Assembly: GCA_029962745.1 (NCBI GenBank)
Contig: CM057153.1
Span: 8,934,962 to 8,998,961 of the forward strand
Length of the DNA: 64,000 nucleotides
Origin: Echinometra lucunter
Lineage: Eukaryota; Echinodermata; Echinoidea; Camarodonta; Echinometridae
Reading direction: 5' to 3'
This document shows, one piece after another, positions 12,401 to 24,400 of the stretch. The notes below the pieces were generated by a model. That model did not search any database, was not told the origin of the DNA, and saw only the letters and a list, made by a program, of their open reading frames with translations. Position 1 is the first letter of the stretch; each line of letters begins with the position of its first letter. A program made the position numbers and the translations under genes.

Positions 12401-15400
12401 CCGGCTGTCATAGATCATTCACAAAATAGGTTGAAGTCATCCATCTAAGGTGGAATATTACATGGGTACCTAATTATCCTTGTAAATTCATGTTTTTTGT
12501 TTTTTTTGTAAAGTATATTTGATTATTGTTGTTTTCATTTTCATTTTTTTCCTTATAGGCCCTAGAAATTGAACCCACAGACAAGAACTGCCTGGTTGCC
12601 CGTTCCAAGTGCTACCTCCAGCTGGGTGACTCCAAACAAGCTCTGAAGGATGCCGAGGCTTCACTATCAGATGATGAAAAATATATCAAGGTATGCTCAG
12701 TATTCAAGGAGGAGAGTTTGGCTCAGTCATTGAAGCCTGTCAAAGATCGTGGGTTTGAATTCACTCTGGGCAGATGACTGCAGTCTGCATTGTGCGTTAA
12801 CATACTCCTCCTCTGTTTCATAGATGCAGGCTGTGTTTCACTGGAAAACACTCCATCCCTCTGATAGGATGATAAATGAAGGTCCTGTGTAGAGGAGAGT
12901 CACCACTTATGCATGTTAAGAACCCACTGCACCCTGGTGTAGATGTAGAGGGTCAAAGTGATTTAAATTTGCTTTTCTCCTCCCAGGCGTAGGTGACACC
13001 AAATACTTGATAATCATGCACCCTGAATGGTTTCAGACGATTTTTCTTCATGTTTTAGTTTTTGCATTTGAAGTATTGAAAAACGATTAAAAGCTGTTAA
13101 ACTGGCATATTGCACCAGCTTTACATGGATTGTGAATGGGCCATACTGAATTGTTTAGTCATACGGGTGTACATGATACTTCTAATTCCCCTTTTTTTCT
13201 ATAAAAGCTAAATAGAGCTGCATTACATTTTGATGATTACATTGAAAATTTAATGGATGAATGGGACACTTTGTTATAGTGTTATTACATGTATAAGGAT
13301 TCTAAGATTCTTTGTTATTGCTCCCTCATTCTCAGTGAAAGAAGGTAATATACATACGGTAACATAACTGTGTTTGTTATACCGTTAAATTTTTTTCTTT
13401 TTTCAATAAAGTGTTAATGTTATATTTTGCTTTATTTGAATTAACAGGGCTTATTCCAGAAAGCAGAGGCCCTATATCAGATGGGAGACTTTGAGATGGC
13501 TTTGGTCTTCTACCACCGTGGAAACAAATCAAGACCAGAGCTCCAGGAGTTCCGGCTAGGCATCCAGAAGGCACAAGAAGCAATTGACAACTCTATAGGA
13601 AGTAAGAGAAAATTTATTGGTTTTCCTCCACCATACCTTCTAGTATACTACTCATCTTTACTCCACATATAGGCAAAAAATTATCTTGGAGACAGAAAAA
13701 TCTATTGTAAATGATTAAGGGCATGTCTACACTGTGTAACATAACTACAGTTTCCATGAAGTTATGCACATTGTGAAATTCAAGTTGCAATGTTTCACAC
13801 ACTTTTTCATCAAATTGTTCCCTGGTCCTTAATAATGCATCAACAAAAATGCTAATGTTAATTGGCATGTTTGAATGAATTATATCAAATATACTAATGC
13901 ATGAAGTTGAAATAGTTACCAGAGTGGACAATTGGCAGTAAACAAGATTTTGAACTGCTACAACATTTTTGCTTACTGTTACATTCTTTTCATGTGTCAC
14001 TGCCAGTAGAAACGGTTGATTGAAGTTGATGGAAATGTTTATCACCTACTCTGTTTTTTGTGTCTAGGTCCTTCTAAGGTAAAACTAGAAAACAAAGGGG
14101 ATCTATCTTTCTTCACAAAGCAAGATGAGGTAAGAAGTTTGATTTTCTTGATTATTATAGATTTGTTAATGTGTGCTATGCTGAATTATAGACAAAGATG
14201 TTGTCTCTTGGCAGTGAAAACCTGGGGTGGTATTCTGAACACCGTTTTAAATGTGTTTTAAGTTCTGTGACAACTTCTGTTTTAAGTCATCAAAGCCACA
14301 CCCACCGCAAAGATATTATCCAATGGGGAAAGTTGTTAGAGATGAGTCTAAGCTGACTCGGCCAATAAGATCGCTCCCTGGGGAAGGGGTGCGTGAAACG
14401 CATGAACTTATTCGCTTAGTTTCTTGCTTTAATTCAGATGTGATGATGTGACAGAATTATTTGTGCAAATCATCTTTGATATTATCGCAGACAATTGCCG
14501 AATTTCTCCACCCCAGGCAAAAATTCTTTCGAAATGTTCTTTCGGGAATAAAAGTAAGGTTTATTGGATCTCGTTATCCCCCTCATTCCAACCAAAAACA
14601 TTTATGAGCGGGAAAAATTGCCGCCATGACATACCGCATGCAAAGTTAAAACACCTCCCCCCTGTTTTATCTCATGAGCATGAAATGTCAAGCGGAAAGA
14701 GTTAAAACAGGAGATAAAACGGTCTTCAGAATACCGTGTTATTACATATGGTATTTTTACGCGCTTGCGCGCGACTTGTGCCAGGCATGCAAGGTAAGAT
14801 GCGCGGTTAGAAAGATAAAACAAAACTTAAAACAAAAGTTAAAACAGAGATAAAACGGTGTTCAGAATACCGATTTTCTAAAACAGACTAAAAACAGAGT
14901 TAAAACAGTCTCAGAATGCCACCCCTAAATAATGATTACAGTACATGTACATGTAATACAAAGTTGTTTTGTTCACTGTTTGTTTGTTTACGGTAAACTG
15001 TGAGTAAAAGTCATGATTACTCATTATTTCTGTATGTTGACAAAATGGTGCTTTTATATTGGTCTGCTTGGAAGTTTTGTTTTCAGCACCACTTTGATAA
15101 TAATAATAATAATATTGGATATTTGTATAACGCATATCCACCAGAGAAGGTGCTTAAGATGCCCCGATATTACCCCGGCTCAGCTAGGCTACCAATTTCA
15201 GTGCTCACAACTTTCAAGGAATTCCTTCCTGCAGGTATCCATTTACACCTGGGTGGAGCATTGCACTTTATGGTGCATATGTCAGGTTTTCTGAATAACC
15301 ATTTGAAAGGACATTAACCTTCTGATTTTCATATTATCTTTGAATTATCGTTCTATTCTCTCTCCTCCTCTCAACCTTAGGTGAAGTCTAAAAAGCCAGC

Positions 15401-18400
15401 AAGGATGGGTTATAGTAAACCCATGGCTAAGCAACAGGAAAACAAGAAGAAAAGGCCTGTCAAACCTGAGCAGACACCTGCTGAAAAGAAGACAGCTAAG
15501 CAACTTCTTGGAGAGCTTTATGAAGATAAGGAATACCTTGATAGGCTACTCAGAGATGAAGGTAAAATGGAGTTAATAAAATATTCAAACTAATTGAACC
15601 TTGATTGACAGAGTGCTTGATTTTTAACCTGTCTATTTTGTGTATATTATGGTAATTCTTTTCAAAATTAATGGATGAATCGGGTTAATTTTTGGAAAAG
15701 TGATAACAGAGAAACTTCTTTAATGATTACATCACTTCTATTAATTATGGTAATTTTGTTTATGATGAAGAGGTTTACAGCCATGAATTTGTAATATCCT
15801 TTTGTATAAGCTACCTAATTGAAGCTATTTCCCATGTAACTCTTGATCTAAAATGATTCCCCCTCTTGTGTCCTTACCAAAATGTATATTTCATGTAGCA
15901 TTTCTGATTGGGGAAAGATTCCCCCCTTTTTTTTATACGAGACGTATTACTTTTTTTCAAGATTGGTCCCCTTTCACAGCTTGTGTGGCGGTAATATCAC
16001 AATTTGTTTTTTGTACAATTCAGATTTGACAAGATCAGACACAGAAAGTGGCAACAGGATCTATGACCTCGTCAACGAGGGCCTCCAGTACCTGGACACC
16101 AGGACAGAATTCTGGAGGCAACAGAAACCCATGTATGCCAGGAAGCGAGAGAAGGAAGAGGCCAAAGGAGCACGAGAGAAGAACAAACAACAACCAGCCG
16201 ATCCTGCCAAGTATATACTCAAGAACCTTGAAGAAATCGATGCAGGTAAGTGTAGTATTTTGTATTCTGGATGCACCTACATGTACCAGGGCCCCGTTTA
16301 ATAAAACTTGTTATCAGTAACTGTTATAAGCTACTGATATATTTGCATCTGATATAATGAATGATACTATCAGGGTCTATTTAGTATACTTAGAGTAGAT
16401 GCATTTTTCTCTCACATACAATTCAAGTTGCTTGCTTGAGCTTATTATGCTATCCTACAGGAAAGCATAATTTTGAAAATATGTACAAAAACAAAAACGC
16501 TCGTCATGGGAATAGAGCATTAGTTGCATTATATTTACCTTTACGGTACCATGAAGCCTTCTACTGCCTTAGTTTCAGTAATCACTTGTTCTGGTGGTCA
16601 GTGATATCAGTGGCTAGTCTCGTATATATGAATTGCTTCATTTCTGCTAATGTAGTCTTAATAGTTGGCTGAATCTGACAATCTCTTGTGAAACTTGCAC
16701 CATTTTTTTGTTGTTTCTTAATGCTCATGAATGACATGCAAATAGGAAATGCCATAATTAACTGAGCTTCACAAGCCTTTTAGATCTGATCACATTTCCC
16801 ATGTTTCTTCCATGCGTAGCACTCGCTGACAACAGGCCACGGGATGCCCTCAGGCAAGCACAGAAGGTCCTACGGAATGTGGAAGGCTGGTCGGAGGATG
16901 ATGTCCCAGAGAAGAAAGATTTCATTGCTAACCTCCACAGCTGTCTGGGCAATGCATACCTGGACCTAAATAAGATCCCTGATGCAGAGCAGAACCACAG
17001 GAAGGACCTGGATCTCTCCAAAGAAACGTAAGTCCATTGGAATAACTGATTTCATGACACTATTTTAGAAATAGGACTACATTTGATTTTGTGTGTGTGT
17101 GTTTTTTATAGCATCTGGTTTGGGTTTTCTGACACCAATATTCTCCTTTTTAGAACTATGTACCAAGGTTTATGGCATAACAAACTTGGTATTATGTAAT
17201 TTTTCTTATTAGTATTATGGTATTTCGATTTTAATAGCTTTGATAATGGTTCTGATGTGAGCACATTGGTGGTTAGGAATAAATGTGATAGATGAGTAGA
17301 AGGTTATGTCATTTAATTAGAATGGAAATAACGAAACATAGGTTCTGTTTTTACAGCTGTTGAAAATTGTTTGTCTTTGATCCACTGACAAATATAGATG
17401 TACATGTAGGTTCAATTCTCTTGGGTTAGATTTGTGCTGTGTGAATTGTGGTATGATAGCATTGTGTGCAAAATTTTGGTTATTTCATTCAAGGTGCAGT
17501 TTCTAAACCTCTGATATAAAATATGTCCTCTTCTCCACCTTATAGTGAGAATGATGAGGGCAGGTCAAGAGCACTTGACAACCTTGGCCGTGTCTATGCT
17601 CGCGTTGGCAAGTTTGGTGAAGCCGTTGCCAACTGGACGGAGAAGCTTCCTCTGGTCAAGTCTGCCCTGGAAGGCACATGGTTGTACCATGAGATTGGGC
17701 GATGTCATCTTGAGCTGGGAGACTACCAGGAAGCCAGGGACTGTGGTCAGAAGAGTCTTCAGGCAGCCCAGGAAGCAGGGGATGAAGTCTGGCAGCTTAA
17801 TGCTAGTGTTCTTATTGCACAGTCTGAAGGTAGGTGGAAATGCCAGGCTTAGTTAGATTTTAATAATGATATTAGATTTTAATAATAATATTGGACATTT
17901 ATATAGCGCACATATCCCCTAAACATGGTGCTCAAGGTGCTCCAATATTACCCTGGCTCAGCTGGGCTACCAATTACAGTGCTCACAACTTTCAAGAAAT
18001 TCCTTGCTGCCGGTACCCATGTACACCTGGGTGGAGAGTGGCAAATGTAGAGAAAGTCTTGCCAAAGGACATTAGTGCTGTGGTGTGATTCGAACCCCGG
18101 ATCTCGTGGTTCACATTTCGGGTACTTATCCACTGAGCCACAATGCCTCTACTATATTTATTCTCCATATTTATGTCAAACATCCATTAACAACCTGTGA
18201 GTGTCTGTCAGGTTATGTATACATATGCAACAATTGAGCCTCATTGTTGTAGTCATTTCATAAACCAAAGGAAAGGAATTATTGCAACAATATAATTTCC
18301 ATGTGGACAACTAGAGTAAGCCAAAACCCATCCTAAAATTTGGTTCAGGTCTGTGACAAGTTTTCAGAATTCAAAGACTGGGCAGATGAATGTATTCTAA

Positions 18401-21400
18401 CTTTGTTTTAGAGCAGTATCAAGGCATTGTAGCAGAGTACAGGTTAACATAATAGACAAGAGTTTAGAGACGAGGTTAATAGACAAGACTATAAATACTG
18501 CAGTTTTTTAAAAGTTTTTTTGGCATCGTCATAACTTTTCATAATTATTGTAATTCTCAGTCAAACTTGGAGACCTTCAAGAGGCCATCGACTCCTTCGA
18601 GAGATCCCTTGACATGGCCAAGGTTCAAGGAGACGAGCCAGCACAGAAGGCCATCGCCAGTGCCTTGGAGGACCTCAACGAGAAGATTGTACAGGGAATC
18701 AAAGAGAAGGAAGCTGAAGGAGACGTTTTACAGGAAGAGGAGGGAGAGAAGGAGACAAGCGAGGAGAAAAGCGAGGAGAAAGAGGAGGAGAAGGACAAAG
18801 AGGAGGCAAAGGAAGAAGGCAAGGAATATTCATTAGTTTTTTAGTAGTGGCCAACAGGATAAATGCATTAGGTAGTGTAGACAGAAGGGGAACCCCCCCC
18901 CCCAAAAAAAAAAAAAAAAAACCATGGTGAAAGTGATAGCAATTAACAACCCATACATGTGATAGAAATATAAAATCATGACAGAGGGAAGATGATATGT
19001 TGATAATCCTTAATTTAGAGGAAAAAATCATGAACAGTGTGAAAGGAAATTGAAATGTTGATTGATAAGGATATGGAGAAAATAAGAGAGTTGTGAAAAG
19101 GAGAGAGAGGGGGGGGGGGATGGGGATGGGATTAAATCAGGAAGGAACAGAAGAAGGATTAAGCCACAATGATACAACAATGAATATTATATTTTTGAAA
19201 AGCTACATGATCATGTTATTACATTAGTGGTGAGTACAGCTGAACCACAGAAAGGGTTGTCGTAATTCAGAAGAGCGGGTTACTTGCATATAACCATACA
19301 TGTGGTAGAAATAAAAAATCATGATAGAGGGAAGATGACATGGTGATAATCCTGAATTTAGAGGGAAAAAAATCATCAACATTGTGAAAGAAATCGAAAT
19401 GTTGATTGATAAGGATATGGAGAAAATAAGAGAGTTGTGAAAAGGAGAGAGAGGGGGGGGGGGATGGCGATAGGATTAAATCAGGAAGGAACAGGAGGAG
19501 GATTAACCCATAGAGGTACAGTGTCACCTTTAGGAGACGCTTTTGCAGTATCTGTTGGTTCCAGAATGTTGGGCAGTACATATCATACATGAGCAGAAAG
19601 AGAAAAATGCACTGACAAATTTGAGCCCATTCCCATCGCTGCATGGTGTGGCGTTCTCGAATTAGAGCAGTTTAAGTGTAACTAATCATTAAACTCTTTA
19701 ATTTGGCAAGGCAGTGAATAATATATAATCACTATATCTGTGTTCAAATTGGAAATTTCTGATTCAATTTTACAAGTATTTTTCATTTTGGTTTATGTTA
19801 TATCCACATTTATTTTTTTTCAAGCTATGTAAACATGCAAAAAAAAAATTGTATTGCCAATTTGAGGATTGAAGATGATTAATTCAGACCTCAAGGAAGC
19901 TCTGTACTGCTATGGGTTAAGCCACAATGATACAACAATGAATATTGTATTTTTGAAAAGCTACATGATCATGTTATTACATTAGTGGTGAGTACAGCTG
20001 AACCACAGAAAGGGTTGTCGTAATTCAGAAGAGCGGGTTACTTGCATATAGCTTGTTTAAATGTGATAGATAGTTCATGACCTTTGTCAGTTGCATGCAC
20101 ATCATAGTAACACTTGTAATGTATCAAAGCATGCTCTGGGAATATGTACATGTAGCATTCTTATGTTAGACTAACATTGAATACACCACATAACTAACTA
20201 AACAAACACAGAACAACAGCAATCCCGCCGAGTTGATGACAAAGAAGAAGCATATGAACAGCAGACGACGCAAGAGAAAGAAGATCAACAGGAGACTGCG
20301 AGACCAAAAGAAGAGGAACGGAAGAGTGAGGATAAGAAAGACGATGATGTTCAGGAGACTCCGAAAGAGGAGAAAGAGGAGGAAGAAACGCAACAGCAAC
20401 AGCAGGGCCACGATGGTGAAAACAATTCCTTGTCCAAGATTTCTGCTTTGGGTGGCCTGCTTTTATCTATACTCAAATGCTGCATCTATACCCAGCTCCT
20501 TCCTCGCTTCTTTCACCACGGCATCCTCAAAGCAAAGCTAGAAGTGCATTTATCCCTTTATCCCTTCCCATCCCCCTCCCCACCTCCATTGCATTTAACA
20601 ATCACCTTACCACAAACCTCTAATGCGTTTGATTTCATAAACGGTATTTCTGTTCATAGAACTGACAGGTATACTACCATGGCGAAAGCGCTGAAGGTGA
20701 AGGGATAGTTTTGCTTACCAACATGACGTCATGCCATTCACTTTCATGTGCTGATTTCTAGGGCTGGTTACTTCTAATCCGTCATTGGGATTCAGTGTGC
20801 GCTAATCATTTGTCGTTTCATCAATATTTGCAAGTTATTCCACTGGTGTAGTGGTACAGCAATGCATTTCATCTGTGTATATTTGCATTCTTCATCCCTG
20901 GATGCTAACATTGTAAACCATGTTCCTTTTCTGAAAATTAAGCTTCTCTCCTTTAACTATCCTCTTTCTCTTCCTTGGTATGGTGAAGGCTCATTCAATA
21001 ATCTAGTGGCAAATTCTCACACACACACACAAAAAAAACCCCAGCATTTTTTTTCTACAGCTCCACATATGAGAGTCAATAGTTCATGCTCAATTCGCTG
21101 AAATGAAATAGAGTTTTGCCAGATTTTGTGCAGATAAACTAGTAACTCATATTTTGTTCCAATTCAGTAAGAATTTGGTCCATACCTTTTTGTCACAAGG
21201 AGGCTAAAAAGATGCTCTTGCTTCTGCATTTTTTCTTTTTTTCCCCCTCCTCATTTGCCATTCATTTACTGGTACATTGCTAAAAAATAAACAAAACAAA
21301 ACAAAACAAAACAATGCAGGGATTTACTACAGTGGTTTCCTGTTTCATACGTTAGCAAGCCAAAACATTGCCATTACCTTACATGTAAACTGTCTGGTGT

Positions 21401-24400
21401 TATGCCGAGCCCATATTGCTTCTGAACCACGGATTTTAGCATATACGCTGTGCTGCATCTTTTAGTTAGCCTCACCGCTTTAAAGAGTTTCTTTTTGCTT
21501 TTTCCCTTGTTAGAAATTAGTATATATGCTCATATCATGAGAATTTTCATACATTACTGCAAAGCATGTTAACTATTTATGGAGCTTGTTTGTAATGAAT
21601 GAAGGTCGCAGATTTAGGGGACTTCTGAATTCTTCTGTGCACCGAGATGGTCTAATATCAAGACAAATATATTTTGTTTACCTAGAAAACTATGAGAGAG
21701 CCAAAGAAGTTTAAAATGATCTTTCCTACAAAAAAAAACCTGTTTTATCCTGTTTAGTAATGCTTTTACAGGAAATGGTAGTCATTTTCTAATTATCAGA
21801 TTATCATCATGACTGAAAGTCAACAGTTAATGTGAATCAGTTTCCAATTTTTTTTTTTTTTTTTGAAATGATCAAATTCTAAATAGGGAGGCATGCACTT
21901 GTACTTAGCAATATTTCTTGTTCACAGTTGCTGTGTATTGCTAGCTGATATCTTATATTTAACTCTTTTTGAATAGCATGGATGAGCTAAGACTGCTTTT
22001 TAAAGGAAATGCAATCTTCATGAGGCACTTATTTATGTTTGTCCATTGCAAAATTTAATTTTTGATCTTGCTCTGAAATTAGTGAAGGACACATGTATAG
22101 TGATGTATGCAATATCTATAGCTTTAGACCATGGCATTTATTGGACCATAGATCATTCTTGCTTGTTGTCTTATGTGTACGTTCATTTGTCTTGTTGAAG
22201 AGGTTTTGAATTGGTCATGTGTTTTGCACTTTGTGACTTGACTTTTGTGGCTTTATCTTCTTTTGTTGCACTGTGAACAACGTTGCTTATATGCTGGCTG
22301 ATACAATTAGCCTGTGCTTCAGGAATGAAATGGGTAGGGGAGGGGGAGAAGATCTCTACATTTTAGAAGCTTTGTATCAGCAAAAGTGGGAAAAATTCAA
22401 GTTTATTACTAATCCTTTCCGTTAGCATCAGATATTGACTCTTCCATAGAATGCGTTGGTCGTTCTTGCTTATTATTCCACTCCTATTTTTTCACTCACT
22501 TGTATTGGTTGTAAGGGACTTTATGATTGTCTTCTGTTTTGCACGTCAATAGTGAGTTAGTTTTATATGTTGCTGTCCTTTCGTTTGTTGTTCCATGGAC
22601 CTCATTGAACGTTCTTTACATCTCTTCTGTTGACCGTTGCATAATAGCATATTTCACTTAAGGCACGCCATGATTATTTATGTATGCACCATTTATCTTC
22701 AGTATTTAGTGGAAGTAGAATATCCTTTAGAGTATTGGTGTAAGGGACTGTATGCTTGTCTTCTGTTTTGCACATCAATAGTGAGTTAGTTTTTGTTGCT
22801 GTTCTTTCGTTTGTTGTTCCATGGACCTCATTGAACGTTCTTTACATCTCATCTGTTGACCGATGCATAATAGCTTATTTCACTTAAAGGTAGTAGCCCG
22901 CATTTACAAGTGGCAACCAATTTGCACAAGAGTTTTACTTTAGACTGCTTTAAGCCACAGAAAAACACTCGTACGGTTTTAGATTCCATTACATTCCCAT
23001 TTAGGATTGAGAAGGAAATATTCACCACAAATTTTCTTTTATTTTCTTTGTTTTGTAAAGCGTCTTCCTGACGCTTTAAGACGCTTTAAGAGTAAAACCT
23101 TCATTTTTGTCTCGCCTGCGTAGCGGAGCGAGACATAGGTATCACTATTTCCGGTGTCGGCGTCGTCGTCGTCGGCGTCGTCGTCGTCGGCGGCGTCGTC
23201 GTCAACAATTGTGTTGTACACCCAATAACTTTCTATAGCTTTAAGGTGGGATCACCAAATTCATACCAGAGGTCCATCTCTTGAAGGCGCAGGTCAAGTT
23301 CGAATATGAGTCGAATTTGAATAAGGTCAAAGGTCAAAGGTCAATGAACTTTCCATGACTGGCACTGTGCTATATTGTACACACAATAACTTTTTATACC
23401 TTCGAGGTAGGATTGCCAAATTCATACAAGAGGTCCATCTCTTGAAGGTGCAGGTCAAGTTCGAATGTGAGTTGAATTTGATTAAGGTAAAAGGTCAAAG
23501 GTCAATGAACTTTCCATGACTGGCACTGTGCTGTGTTGTACACACAATAACTTTCTATAGCTTCGAGGTGGGATCACCAAATTTATACCAGAGGTACATC
23601 TCTTGAAGGCACAGGTCAAGTTTGAGTATGAGTTGAATTTGAATAAGGTCAGAGGTCAAAGGTCAATGAACTTTCCATGACTGGCACTGTGCTATGTTGT
23701 ACACACAATAACTTTCTATACCTTCGAGGTAGGATTGCCAAATTCATATGAGAGGTCCATCTGTTGAAGGTGCAGGTCAAGTTCCAATGTGAGTTGAATT
23801 TGATTAAGGTCAAAGGTCAAAGGTCAATGAACTTTTCATAACTGGCACTGTGCTATGTTGTACACCTAATAACTTTCTATAGCTTTGACGTGGAATCACC
23901 AAATTCATACCATTTTTCAAACAATAAGTTTGCCATAACACCTTAATAATTAATTTAATTTTACAATTTTACTCACATTATTATCAGTTACATTCTTTTT
24001 CACTAACATTCATTTCCTTACTTGCATAGAAATAATTATAGTTTCATAGTATTAACAGCATTCTTAGTGTTATCTGATTTCCTAGGGATAAAGTAGGCCT
24101 ATACCATTATTGCATATGTAAACTGTCAGAACCACAATTCACCCCCTAAACTGCTGACAGCCTCAGAAGTCATATAGCATAGTTTTGACATGCAGTCTCT
24201 TCATGACTGCAATATGCAGGCGAGACAACGCTTGGCGTTTGCCTTGTTAACTTATTCTTTGAATATCGTCGTAAATTTGATAACGTGATAGTTTTACATA
24301 AATATCTGTCATTCAAAATTGAAATTGGATTATTTCTCTTCAAATGCTGAAACAATGTTGTGCAAATGTGGGTTACTAACTTTAAGGCGCACCATGATTG

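Larger units (their letters stand above)
22888..24381. mobile_element. TTAA-flanked MITE, AGGTAGTAG family, second copy (interrupted)
   Basis: It starts AGGTAGTAGCCCGCATTT and ends AAATGTGGGTTACTAACT, with TTAA on both sides. Its halves align with the complete copy at 7173-7539 in reverse orientation (GCGTCTTCCTGACGCTTTAA and TAGTTTTACATAAATATCTG are shared). About 1.1 kb carrying a satellite is nested inside it. Confidence 0.8.
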
